Positions 1 to 7,918 of a DNA stretch of 64,000 nucleotides are shown here, in pieces. Source of the DNA: CAWDPQ01 sp049642465 (lineage in GTDB: Bacteria; Acidobacteriota; Vicinamibacteria; Vicinamibacterales; 2-12-FULL-66-21); NCBI GenBank assembly GCA_049642465.1, contig JBAROV010000100.1, forward strand, positions 5,638-69,637, read 5' to 3'. Numbering within the stretch: the stretch's first letter is position 1; every line of letters starts with the position of its first letter. The notes under the pieces were generated by a model. It saw only the letters and a list, made by a program, of their open reading frames with translations. It had not been told where the DNA came from and ran no database searches. Position numbers and translations under genes: made by a program.

Positions 1-873
1 GTCTCGGTGATCCTCAATCGTTCGTCCGGCTCCGCTGCCGCCAAGATCGAAGCGCTGCAATCGCTGGTGGCCAATGCCGGCCTGAAGGCGGACGTCCTCC
101 AGGTGTCGGGCGCTGAGATCACCACGGCCGCGCTGCGCGCCGCTCGTGCGGGACACGTGCTCGTAGCCGCGGGCGGGGACGGAACGGCGTCGACGGTGGC
201 CGGTGTAGCTGTTCGAAACGGCGCCACGTTCGGAGTCATTCCGCTGGGCACGCTCAATCACTTTGCCCGCGACGCCGGCATCCCGCTCGAGCTGGACAAA
301 GCGGTGGCGACGATTGCCGCCGGCGGCACGCGAGCTCTCGACGTCGGCCTCATGAACGACGCGACGTTCCTCAACAACGTGAGTCTTGGACTCTACCCGC
401 AGCTGGTGTGGGAGCGGCAGCGCGAGCAATCCCGCGGGCGCCGGAAATCGGTGGCATTCCTGATTGCCCTCGTTCGCACGTGGCGGCACTATCCAACGGT
501 CGGCGTGCATATGACCGTCGATAACGTCGAGCTCCTGCGGCGAACGCCTTTCGTCTTCATCGGCAATGGCGAATATCACGCCGAGGGAATGGACCTGGGT
601 ACCCGTGCGTCGCTCAACAGCGGCACGCTGTCTGTCTACCTTGCGCCAGGCGTGGGACGACTGGAGTTTCTCCAGCTGCCAATCCGTGCGCTGCGCGGAC
701 GCCTTCGCGACGCTGTGAAGTTCGAGTCCTTTCCGGCATGCGACGTTCGTATTGAAACCCGCGGACGGCTCATCGACGTCGCGCTCGACGGTGAACTGAG
801 GTCGGAGAAGACGCCGCTCCGCTGCACCATACGACGCGGCGCACTCACGACGCTGGTGCCGCAGGGGACCTAG
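1..873 (+). CDS. Diacylglycerol kinase family lipid kinase (5' end outside window)
   Basis: Member of the DAGK/YegS/LCB5 family, which phosphorylates lipid alcohols such as diacylglycerol at the inner membrane face. The frame is open from base 1, and the visible start (V-S-V-I-L-N-R-S-S-G) matches the usual N-terminal strand and NP-x-SG loop, so probably only a few codons lie outside the window. The nucleotide-binding motif GGDGT is near residue 60, followed by PLGTLNHFARD, the usual partner motif. The C-terminal half (about 130-290) fits the beta-rich YegS-type domain, including a D-G-E near the end. The stop codon overlaps the next gene's GTG by one base, so the two are probably translated together. 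The lipid substrate cannot be told from sequence. Confidence 0.85.
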   Translation, partial: VSVILNRSSGSAAAKIEALQSLVANAGLKADVLQVSGAEITTAALRAARAGHVLVAAGGDGTASTVAGVAVRNGATFGVIPLGTLNHFARDAGIPLELDKAVATIAAGGTRALDVGLMNDATFLNNVSLGLYPQLVWERQREQSRGRRKSVAFLIALVRTWRHYPTVGVHMTVDNVELLRRTPFVFIGNGEYHAEGMDLGTRASLNSGTLSVYLAPGVGRLEFLQLPIRALRGRLRDAVKFESFPACDVRIETRGRLIDVALDGELRSEKTPLRCTIRRGALTTLVPQGT

Positions 874-1712
874 TGCGGACGATCCTCCATCTGTCAGATC
901 TGCATATGGGTCGGCTGGATCCCCAAGTGCTGACCCCTCTGGTTGAAGTGATCCGTCAGGCGAGGGCCGACCTCGTGGTGATTTCAGGAGACTTCACTCA
1001 ACGCGCGACCGACGCGCAGTTCCGCTCGGCTCGCGCGTTTCTCGACGCGATCGATCAGCGGACCCTGTGCATTCCGGGAAACCACGACGTGCCGCTCTGG
1101 AACGTGGCCGCACGGTTTCTGACGCCGCTCGATCGCTACCGCCGCTACATTTCCGCAGACCTGTCCCCTGAATACCGGGACGAGGAAATGATTGTCGTGG
1201 GAGTGAACACGGCACGATCGCTCGCCTGGGGCGAAGGCCGTGTCAATCTCGCGGAAGTCGAACGTGTTTTGACCCGGCTCGCCACCGCTGCTCCGACGGC
1301 CACACGAATTGTCGTCACCCATCACCCGTTCGACCTTCCCCTCGGCGTGCGCGAAAAACGTCTCGTTGGCCGGGCGCGCGCCGCCATGGCACGGCTCGCT
1401 GAAGGCGGAGCGGACCTCTTTCTGTCTGGCCACCTCCACCTGTCTCACATCAGCCACTCAGCGGAGCGCTACCGAATAACAGGGCACTCTGCGTTGATCG
1501 TCCAAGCGGGCACAGTGTCAATGCGCGGCCGGGGGGAAGAACCGTCCTTCAACGTGTTGCGCCTCGAACGCGGACGGCTACAGATTGATCGGTTCCTGTG
1601 GGATCCTGCCAGACGCCGATTCGACGAGACGGCGTTCGGCACCTATCGTCGGGATGGTGACGGCTGGACGGCCGTCGAAGACGTCAACGCTTTGCCGCCC
1701 GTTTCTCCATGA
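873..1712 (+). CDS. Calcineurin-like metallophosphoesterase
   Basis: Binuclear-metal phosphoesterase of 279 aa. All family motifs are present in order: DLH near residue 9, GD (SGDFTQR) near 40, GNHD near 69, a histidine in VTHHPFD near 150, and GHLH near 189. There is no signal peptide, so it is probably cytoplasmic. The GTG start at 873 overlaps the previous TAG stop (TAGTG), which indicates translational coupling with the lipid kinase. A role in phospholipid or nucleotide-phosphate turnover fits the neighbour, but the substrate is unknown. The 3' end overlaps the convergent DUF6986 gene by 29 bp. Confidence 0.85.
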   Translation: MRTILHLSDLHMGRLDPQVLTPLVEVIRQARADLVVISGDFTQRATDAQFRSARAFLDAIDQRTLCIPGNHDVPLWNVAARFLTPLDRYRRYISADLSPEYRDEEMIVVGVNTARSLAWGEGRVNLAEVERVLTRLATAAPTATRIVVTHHPFDLPLGVREKRLVGRARAAMARLAEGGADLFLSGHLHLSHISHSAERYRITGHSALIVQAGTVSMRGRGEEPSFNVLRLERGRLQIDRFLWDPARRRFDETAFGTYRRDGDGWTAVEDVNALPPVSP

Positions 1713-3063
1713 TCCTGAGAAACGAGCGGCCTTGCAGTTCGTCCACGGTCAGACCGGTCTCACTTGCCTCCTGCATCGTCAACGCGCCTGACGTGAGGCC
1801 TCGAACGAAGAAGTTCAATAGACCCTGACCCGTCGCTGCATCGTCGAACACGTCTCCGACGAGTGTGGCCTGCGCCGCCTTCTCGACGAAGTTGTGAAGA
1901 CGCGCCACCGCGGCAGGTCTCGCGGACAGAAAGAACGAGTAAACAGCCGCGTACCGCGTCGGGAGTTGGGAGGGATGGAGGTCCCAACCCTGATAGTAGC
2001 CATTAATCAAGGAATGCCGCACGTCATCGAAATGCATCTTCCACGCACGATGGATGGTTTCGCGATTCTCCTTGCGCTGCGTGTCGGTCAGCGGTCGATC
2101 GGGGGTCACGCGGTGCGGTGCAACCGGCATGATGTTGGTCGCGCCGTCCGACAGATGCACACCGGACTGCGCGAGCGCCACCTGCATCATGTGCTTGGCG
2201 AAGTCACAGGCCTGATGGCCCATGCGCTGCCAGGACGCCGTGATCCCGCAGAGCGCGGTGTAGTCATAGGTTCCAAAATGTGCGCCGGTGACGCGGCCCC
2301 CGCCAGCCGCGACGAGCGCGCGGAGCGCTGACGAACCATCTGCCGCGAGGATTGACTGCGGTGTTTCGATCATCAGCTCGAGCTTGAGCACCCCAGCACG
2401 GAGGCCAAGCCGGCGTTCGAGGGCACTGCAGGCGCTGGCGACGGTTGCGACCTGCCCGGCAGCCATGATCTTCGGGATCGTGATAACGAACTTGGTCGGA
2501 AGTTGTTTTTTTGTCTCGCGCGCAAGCGCGGTGACGAAGAGGTCGAGCGTTCGCAGGCTGCGACCGTGTAGCTCAGGAGACAACGGTTTGATGCGGATGC
2601 CGATAAAGGGCGGCAGCGTGGCTGCCCTCAATCCAGCAGCCACCTCGTGCGCCGCTGACTCCGCATGGCCGTCTTCCTCAGCGTCTGGCCGATTGCCGTA
2701 GCCGTCCTCGAAATCGAGTCTGAAGTCCTCAACCGGCTCGCGATTCAGCTTGTCGACGATGCGGGCTCGAAGAGTATCAGCGAAGCCAGGTGTGCCGTTC
2801 GGCTCGAGCTGCAAGGCCTCGGCAAGGCTCACTCCGTCTGGAGCGTACTCATCGAGCGCCGTCAACGCGAGCGCGCCAAGGCGTTGCGCCGAGTTCGCGC
2901 GAAACAAATGCGCGCCGCCGTAAACGGTGTGCACGGGCTGGCGGTCGTCGCGCTCACCAGGATACGCGCGCGCAACCTCAGCATTGACATCCCGTAGTTC
3001 GCGCAGAATGGCCTTGAGATCCCGCTCCGTGAGCGAGCCTGACGATCGACGGTTGCGAAACAT
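1684..3063 (-). CDS. DUF6986 aldolase/citrate-lyase-like protein in urate cluster
   Basis: 459-aa protein of the DUF6986 family, distantly related to HpcH/HpaI aldolases and citrate lyase beta subunits. Residues that usually build the metal and substrate site in that superfamily are visible: Arg in GIRIKPL, Glu in MIETPQS and Asp in GTYDYT, so it looks catalytically competent. It is the last gene of the uricase-allantoinase-uraH run, 16 bp after uraH, and DUF6986 genes are known next to urate genes in actinobacteria. Inference: it may process a glyoxylate-level product at the end of purine breakdown (aldolase, malate-synthase-like or ureidoglycolate-cleaving role). The family's reaction is not established to my knowledge. 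Confidence 0.8.
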   Translation of the reverse strand: MFRNRRSSGSLTERDLKAILRELRDVNAEVARAYPGERDDRQPVHTVYGGAHLFRANSAQRLGALALTALDEYAPDGVSLAEALQLEPNGTPGFADTLRARIVDKLNREPVEDFRLDFEDGYGNRPDAEEDGHAESAAHEVAAGLRAATLPPFIGIRIKPLSPELHGRSLRTLDLFVTALARETKKQLPTKFVITIPKIMAAGQVATVASACSALERRLGLRAGVLKLELMIETPQSILAADGSSALRALVAAGGGRVTGAHFGTYDYTALCGITASWQRMGHQACDFAKHMMQVALAQSGVHLSDGATNIMPVAPHRVTPDRPLTDTQRKENRETIHRAWKMHFDDVRHSLINGYYQGWDLHPSQLPTRYAAVYSFFLSARPAAVARLHNFVEKAAQATLVGDVFDDAATGQGLLNFFVRGLTSGALTMQEASETGLTVDELQGRSFLRIMEKRAAKR

Positions 3064-3079
3064 ACTTGGTTGTTGTGGT

Positions 3080-3424
3080 TTACGAGCCGCGGTACGTGGT
3101 GTAGCCGAAAGGACTGAGAAGCAGCGGGACGTGGTAGTGATCCGCAGCGTCCGACACTTCGAATGTCACGGCGACGAGTGGAAAGAACGAGTTGATCCCG
3201 GAATCGATGAAGTACCCACGAGCGTCAAACATCAGGCGATAGATCCCGGGGACCGGCCTGGCTGAGTCAGGCATCAGGGTTTTGAGCCGTCCGCTACTGT
3301 CGGTAACACCGTGACCTATCGCGTGCCATTCTTCCTTGCTGTCGATCTGCTCCAGCGAGACCCGTACGCCACGAGCGGGAATGCCGCGTGCGGTGTCGAG
3401 CACATGTGTCGTAATCGCGCTCAT
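3080..3424 (-). CDS. uraH: 5-hydroxyisourate hydrolase (transthyretin-like)
   Basis: Hydrolyses 5-hydroxyisourate, the uricase product, to OHCU. The frame is open further upstream, but the ATG at 3424 gives 114 aa, the normal family size, beginning S-A-I-T-T-H-V-L-D-T-A-R-G. The active-site His in THVLD, an Arg in the middle strand and the C-terminal Y-R-G-S signature that separates this enzyme from vertebrate transthyretin are all present. No export signal is seen. It starts 13 bp after allantoinase stops and ends 16 bp before the DUF6986 gene, so it is in the same operon. Confidence 0.93.
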   Translation of the reverse strand: MSAITTHVLDTARGIPARGVRVSLEQIDSKEEWHAIGHGVTDSSGRLKTLMPDSARPVPGIYRLMFDARGYFIDSGINSFFPLVAVTFEVSDAADHYHVPLLLSPFGYTTYRGS

Positions 3425-3437
3425 CGGAGGGGCAATC

Positions 3438-4790
3438 TTAGCATCCCGCACTGCGGCCAAGTATGAGCCGTCCCTTCCCTGGGACGAATCGGCCTTTTTC
3501 AAAGACCACGTCTCCACGCAACAGTGTTTTTCGAATCTTGCCTCTCAGACGCATACCGGCGTACGGCGTGACGGGATGACGATGGTGCAAACCGAACGGA
3601 TCCACGACATCTTCCGCATCAGGATCCCAGACGACGAGGTCCGCATCACGTCCCACCGCGATGGATCCTTTGGTGCGATTCAATCCAGCCAGCCGCGCCG
3701 GAGCTTCGGCCATCCAGCGAGCGACGTCGTGCAAGCCGTAGCCTCGCGCCGACGCGCCAGTCCAAACGGCGCGCAAGCCAAGTTCCAACGATGCAATACC
3801 GCCCCACGCACCCAGAAAATCTCCATCAGCAAGTCTCTTCAGCTCGGTAGGTGCCGGGGAATGATCCGTGGCGATCAGGTCGATTTCGGACGACCCCAGC
3901 GCCTGCCAGAGACGTTCGCGGTGATCCTTCGTACGGATCGGCGGCGCGCATTTGAATGCCGTCGCCCCCCGTGCAATGTCTTCCGCGGCAAACGTCAGAT
4001 AGTGCGGGCAGGTCTCCACCGTCACCGGAAGGCCGGCCGTCCTCGCGGCAGTCAGAATCCTCAGCCCGTTCGCCGCGGCGAGATGGACGACATGAACGTG
4101 GGCGCCAGACTTGTCCGCGAGCGCAATCAGCAACTCGATGGCCGCGCATTCGCTTTCCGGAGGCCGACTGTTCAGCCAGGTGGCGTAGTCGGTGGCCTCG
4201 CCGACTGGCTCGACGAGTTTCGCGGGCAGCTCCGCATGCGCCAGGAGCGGGACCTGCAGGCCAGCCAGAATGGGCATCGCCTCACGCAGATCTGATTCCG
4301 ATACATGGCTGAATTCGTCCACGCCCGAAGGAGCGAGAAAACATTTGAATCCCAGGACGCCCATTCTGGTCAGCGGTTCCAGGGCTCGTGCATTGCCGGG
4401 GACGACGCCACCCCAGAAGCCGACGTCCACGTGACATCGCCCGGCTGACGCGGCGAGCTTTGCATCGAACGCTTCGACCGTGGTTGTCGCAGGAATACTG
4501 TTGAGCGGCATGTCCACGACTGTGGTCACACCCCCAGCGGCCGCGGCGCGGGTGGCGTGCTCGAAACCCTCCCAGTCGGCGCGGCCGGGATCGTTGATGT
4601 GCACATGCGTGTCGACCAGTCCGGGAAAGACGACCAGGCTGCCGGCGTCGATGTCGATGGCCCGCGCTGACGGAGCGTCGTATGTCTCTATCCCCACAAT
4701 CCGCCCGGCCTCGATGTGCACGGAAGCGGGACGCACGCCGTCCGATAGCACGACACGTTTGCCGCGCACTACACTACGGGCGTCTGTCAT
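3438..4790 (-). CDS. allB: Allantoinase
   Basis: Amidohydrolase that opens the hydantoin ring of allantoin to give allantoate. At 450 aa it has the usual length. Binuclear metal site residues are visible: H-V-H after the first barrel strand (near residue 60), Lys in GFKCFL (the lysine normally carboxylated, near 147), His in LLAHAE, His in HVVHLA and Asp in TDHSP. Its ATG overlaps the uricase TGA (ATGA at 4787-4790), so it follows uricase in the same transcript. A dihydropyrimidinase is the main alternative, but context and the FKCFLAPSG motif favour allantoinase. Confidence 0.92.
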   Translation of the reverse strand: MTDARSVVRGKRVVLSDGVRPASVHIEAGRIVGIETYDAPSARAIDIDAGSLVVFPGLVDTHVHINDPGRADWEGFEHATRAAAAGGVTTVVDMPLNSIPATTTVEAFDAKLAASAGRCHVDVGFWGGVVPGNARALEPLTRMGVLGFKCFLAPSGVDEFSHVSESDLREAMPILAGLQVPLLAHAELPAKLVEPVGEATDYATWLNSRPPESECAAIELLIALADKSGAHVHVVHLAAANGLRILTAARTAGLPVTVETCPHYLTFAAEDIARGATAFKCAPPIRTKDHRERLWQALGSSEIDLIATDHSPAPTELKRLADGDFLGAWGGIASLELGLRAVWTGASARGYGLHDVARWMAEAPARLAGLNRTKGSIAVGRDADLVVWDPDAEDVVDPFGLHHRHPVTPYAGMRLRGKIRKTLLRGDVVFEKGRFVPGKGRLILGRSAGC

Positions 4791-5620
4791 CGAACGAGCG
4801 TCGCTTCGATGAGCCCGTAAGGCTCATCTGTAGGAACGAAGATTTCGTTCCGATTCTCCAGACCGAATGGTCGGAGATCCACCGGAAGGTGATGTTTGTT
4901 GGGCATCGTGAGTCGAATGGCCGTGACGTCCTCGATGGTATCGAGCACTGCCTGCCCCATCGCGTGGAGCGTGTGCTGAACGGATTCGCTCCGGTGCTCC
5001 GCGAACGTCTCGAGCAGGGTTTGCCGGACCGCATGCCACGCGGAACGGAAATCCATTTCAGTCGTGGAGTAGCGCCAGGTCGCGGTCAGCGACGTCGCGA
5101 GGAGACGATCGCGTGTTTCCGGCAACGTCGTCAACTCGTCACGCGGAAAGCCGCTGAAGGCGGAGTCGGCGGATTTCAGGATCACGAGATCTGCCACGCC
5201 GGCGCCGACGAGCGTTCTCCTGCGATGGGCATGGACGGCTGCGGTTCGCCCTTCGGATGCGGCGCGGACAAATGCGTGCCCGTGGTCGCGATCGCCTCGG
5301 GTGATGCGGTTCCACAGCTGTTCGGTGAGGTCGATCCTGGCGCGCAGCAGATGAGGGTTGCGTTCCAGGAAGTGCCGCGCCAGCAGCAGACCGAAGGCTT
5401 CGGGCTCGTCTACGCCGTTTCGCGCAGCAAGCGCATAGACTGTGTTCTTCATCGTGTCGGTGGGCAGCACGTCGCTGTTGTCGCCGGCGATGTACGAGCG
5501 CTCGTAGTTCCCTTCGAACCGGATGGCCACCGTCAGGTCGCGGATCTCGTGCCAGTTCGGTCGGCGCTGTACCTGGACCAAACGGACGCGCGACTTCCCA
5601 TACGCTGATTGAGCGAGCAT
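4787..5620 (-). CDS. uox: Urate oxidase (uricase)
   Basis: Cofactor-free oxidase converting urate to 5-hydroxyisourate. The frame is open upstream to 5905, but the ATG at 5620 gives M-L-A-Q-S-A-Y-G-K-S-R-V-R-L, matching the conserved N-terminus with the catalytic-relay lysine, and 277 aa in total. Other family motifs seen: Thr in LPTDTMKNT (about residue 50), the S-F-x-GF-type segment near 148, T-A-T-W-R-Y near 180 and NKHHLPVD near 243 with the active-site Asn and His. It is first in the minus-strand arm. Its ATG overlaps the allantoicase ATG on the other strand (see finding), so its promoter must lie inside allantoicase. Confidence 0.92.
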   Translation of the reverse strand: MLAQSAYGKSRVRLVQVQRRPNWHEIRDLTVAIRFEGNYERSYIAGDNSDVLPTDTMKNTVYALAARNGVDEPEAFGLLLARHFLERNPHLLRARIDLTEQLWNRITRGDRDHGHAFVRAASEGRTAAVHAHRRRTLVGAGVADLVILKSADSAFSGFPRDELTTLPETRDRLLATSLTATWRYSTTEMDFRSAWHAVRQTLLETFAEHRSESVQHTLHAMGQAVLDTIEDVTAIRLTMPNKHHLPVDLRPFGLENRNEIFVPTDEPYGLIEATLVR

Positions 5621-6644
5621 GCCGAATACTACTCCGCCATTTACGTCTCTGGCCGACCTCGCCTCCGCCCGCGTGGGTGGCTGCGTGCTGGCGGCCATCG
5701 ACGAGTTCTTCGCGCCCAAGTCGAACCTGCTGAAGCCGGAATCGCCCATCTTTGTTCCTGGCAAGTTCACGACGCGAGGCAAGTGGATGGACGGGTGGGA
5801 AACCAGGCGTCGCCGCAGCCCCGGCCATGACTGGTGCGTCATCAAGCTGGGCATGCGCGGGATCGTCCGAGGTGTGGATGTGGACACCAGTTGCTTCACC
5901 GGCAATTACCCGTCCCACTGCTCCATCGATGCGCTCGACGTGTCGGTGACGCTGACGAAGGAGACGTATGCTGGAACTGGCGGGCCGTGGAGCACGATCC
6001 TGCCAAAGGCCGAGCTGGTGGGCGACTCACACAACTATTTTGAATTGGCGAACGCCGAACCCCGAGCCCCGGCCTGGACTCACCTCCGCTTGAACATCTA
6101 CCCCGACGGCGGCGTCGCGCGCCTTCGCGCCTACGGCGACGTCGTCGTCGACTGGACGGCGCTCGGTAATCGCCCGATCGATCTCGCGGAAATCACCCAT
6201 GGCGGACTGGTGCTTGGCGCGAGCGATATGCACTTCGGTGCGAAAGACAACATGATCATGCCGGGGCGCGCAAAGAACATGGGGGATGGTTGGGAAACGC
6301 GCCGGCGTCGCGGCCCCGGCCACGATTGGGCCATCGTCCGGCTGGGCACGAGCGGGCTGGTCAAGCGAATCGAGCTGGACACCCATCACTTCAAGGGCAA
6401 CTATCCGGATTCCGCCTCGATCGAAGGATGCCTCGCGCCTGGAGCGACGCTCGAAACACTTGCGGCGGCCACGTGGGTCGAGCTGTTGCCTCAAACCAGG
6501 CTGAAACCCAACTTCCGGCATCTGTTCACCAAGGAGTTGCGTCAGACGGGCGCTCTCTCGCACCTACGTCTCAACATCTTTCCCGATGGTGGGATCAGCC
6601 GTTTCCGCGTCTATGGAAGCGTGGCTCAGGCTCGATCGCGCTGA
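5619..6644 (+). CDS. alc: Allantoicase
   Basis: Hydrolyses allantoate to ureidoglycolate and urea. The 341-aa protein shows the family's internal duplication: KWMDGWETRRRR-PGHDW near residue 54 and the second copy DGWETRRRRGPGHDW near 226, each followed by D-T-x-x-F-x-GNYP. The ATG at 5619 is supported because the conserved S-L-A-D-L-A-S-A-R segment begins at residue 10. No ribosome-binding site can be separated from the antisense uricase start, with which it shares CATG. It overlaps uraD by 32 bp. Confidence 0.93.
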   Translation: MPNTTPPFTSLADLASARVGGCVLAAIDEFFAPKSNLLKPESPIFVPGKFTTRGKWMDGWETRRRRSPGHDWCVIKLGMRGIVRGVDVDTSCFTGNYPSHCSIDALDVSVTLTKETYAGTGGPWSTILPKAELVGDSHNYFELANAEPRAPAWTHLRLNIYPDGGVARLRAYGDVVVDWTALGNRPIDLAEITHGGLVLGASDMHFGAKDNMIMPGRAKNMGDGWETRRRRGPGHDWAIVRLGTSGLVKRIELDTHHFKGNYPDSASIEGCLAPGATLETLAAATWVELLPQTRLKPNFRHLFTKELRQTGALSHLRLNIFPDGGISRFRVYGSVAQARSR

Positions 6645-7113
6645 CGCCGCGGACGCGCGCGAGTGGCTTGGACGCTGCTGCGGCTCGACGTCGTGGGTCG
6701 AGGGAATGCTGGCACGACGCCCTTTTCGCTCGCGCGAAGCGCTCCTCGCAACCGCACGCGACATCTGGCTCAACCTCGATCGGTCAGACTGGCTCGAAGC
6801 ATTCAGCCATCATCCAAAAATCGGTGACCGAGCCGCGCTGCGTCAACGCTTCGCGGCCACGCGTCATCTCTCGGCGAAGGAACAGGCTGGTGTCGAGAGT
6901 GCGAGCGAGGCAACGTTCACTGCGCTCGCTGAGGCAAACGAGGAGTATGAAAAGAAGTTCGGCTACATCTTCATCGTCTGCGCAACCGGCCGAAGCGCCG
7001 ATGAGATGCTAGGAATGTTGCGCGCCCGTTTGATGAACGATCCAGAAAGGGAGATTCGGATCGCCGCAGATGAGCAGGCGGAGATTACAGCACTCCGGTT
7101 GCTGTCTTTATAA
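6613..7113 (+). CDS. uraD: 2-oxo-4-hydroxy-4-carboxy-5-ureidoimidazoline (OHCU) decarboxylase
   Basis: Decarboxylates OHCU to S-allantoin, the step between UraH and allantoinase. The catalytic signature S-H-H-P-K-I-G is near residue 60, and the F-G-Y-I-F-I-V-C-A-T-G-R-S helix is near 115. The ATG at 6613 gives 166 aa, the usual family length; two upstream codons that could start add nine unconserved residues. It begins inside the end of allantoicase, so the two are probably coupled. With the divergent arm, the window codes every step from urate to ureidoglycolate. Confidence 0.92.
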   Translation: MEAWLRLDRADAADAREWLGRCCGSTSWVEGMLARRPFRSREALLATARDIWLNLDRSDWLEAFSHHPKIGDRAALRQRFAATRHLSAKEQAGVESASEATFTALAEANEEYEKKFGYIFIVCATGRSADEMLGMLRARLMNDPEREIRIAADEQAEITALRLLSL

Positions 7114-7143
7114 GAAATTTCCTGATACCGCGGCTGTCGATTC

Positions 7144-7779
7144 TTAGTAGGCGATGACGACGCGCAAAGACCCGCTGTTATCTCCCAAATAATCATCGTT
7201 CAGCCCGAGAAACAGCCGGCCCGAACCCCGCACGCGAATGGCTTCCTTCGTATCGCCAATGAAGAACGGATCGCCGTTCTCGCCGATCCTGCCAATGAGC
7301 GCAGCAGCATTGCGATCCGGCATCGGCCGCCCCTGATTGAACGGTGAGTTACGCTCGCCGGCTGCGCCGTCGCGGCGATTCGGTCCCCATCGGACTTGAC
7401 CAGTTGCCGTAAACAGGATCTGCTGTGCCGAACGAATATCGACGCCGGCATCGGTCCATGGCGTGCGAGAGTCAACCAACACCGTGCGCTCTCTCATCCC
7501 CGTTCGACCGCCGCCGGGATATCCATCGTCGCGGTATCGATTGCCGGGCAGGCCGTTGTCGAACTCGATCGTGCGCACATCTGCACGCTCGTAGCGGATG
7601 ACTCGGCCTCTGTCCCGCCCGGACTGGTGTTCGAATTCGATCGTGTCGCCTCGCACCCCGACGAGCACGCCGTCAACGCGGCGCCCGTCGCGCAGTACCA
7701 GAACATCGGCGAGTATTCCCGACTCCGCTGCCACGACCAGCACGGCGGCCAGCAATCGTGTCGATCTGAACTGTGTCAT
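7144..7779 (-). CDS. Secreted protein with LecA (PA-IL)-like domain
   Basis: 211-aa exported protein of unknown role. The ATG at 7779 is preceded by GGAG and begins a signal peptide (Q-F-R-S-T-R then a hydrophobic A/L/V stretch). Residues about 25-75 form a short beta-rich module (R-D-G-R-R-V-D-G-V-L-V-G). Residues about 97-211 resemble the PA-IL/LecA galactose-binding fold: VDSRTPWTDAGVDI, a W-G-P-N segment, PFFIGDTKE, and a C-terminal N-D-D-x-x-x-D-N-S-G run that supplies calcium and sugar ligands in LecA. A linker rich in G, R and D joins the modules. Galactoside binding is possible, not shown. Convergent with uraD, 30 bp away. Confidence 0.7.
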   Translation of the reverse strand: MTQFRSTRLLAAVLVVAAESGILADVLVLRDGRRVDGVLVGVRGDTIEFEHQSGRDRGRVIRYERADVRTIEFDNGLPGNRYRDDGYPGGGRTGMRERTVLVDSRTPWTDAGVDIRSAQQILFTATGQVRWGPNRRDGAAGERNSPFNQGRPMPDRNAAALIGRIGENGDPFFIGDTKEAIRVRGSGRLFLGLNDDYLGDNSGSLRVVIAY

Positions 7780-7855
7780 CGCGTACTCCGGCGTTTTTAT
7801 CGGTTGATGGGTCGCTTTTCTGTTCTGCTTCCTGAAAATGTTAAATTTGACGTTC

Positions 7856-7897
7856 TGTCCCCTCGACAGGCTCGGGGACACCCTGAGTTGCGTCGAG
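7856..7897. repeat. Imperfect palindromic element in the leader of the PQQ operon
   Basis: TGTCCCC (7856-7862) pairs with GGGGACA (7874-7880); CCTCGAC (7861-7867) can alternatively pair with GTCGAG (7892-7897). It lies 22 bp before the PQQ sugar dehydrogenase start, between two divergent genes. It may be a dispersed REP-like sequence or a leader structure. Confidence 0.45.
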
Positions 7898-7918
7898 AGG
7901 GTGTCAGGAGGAGATTCC

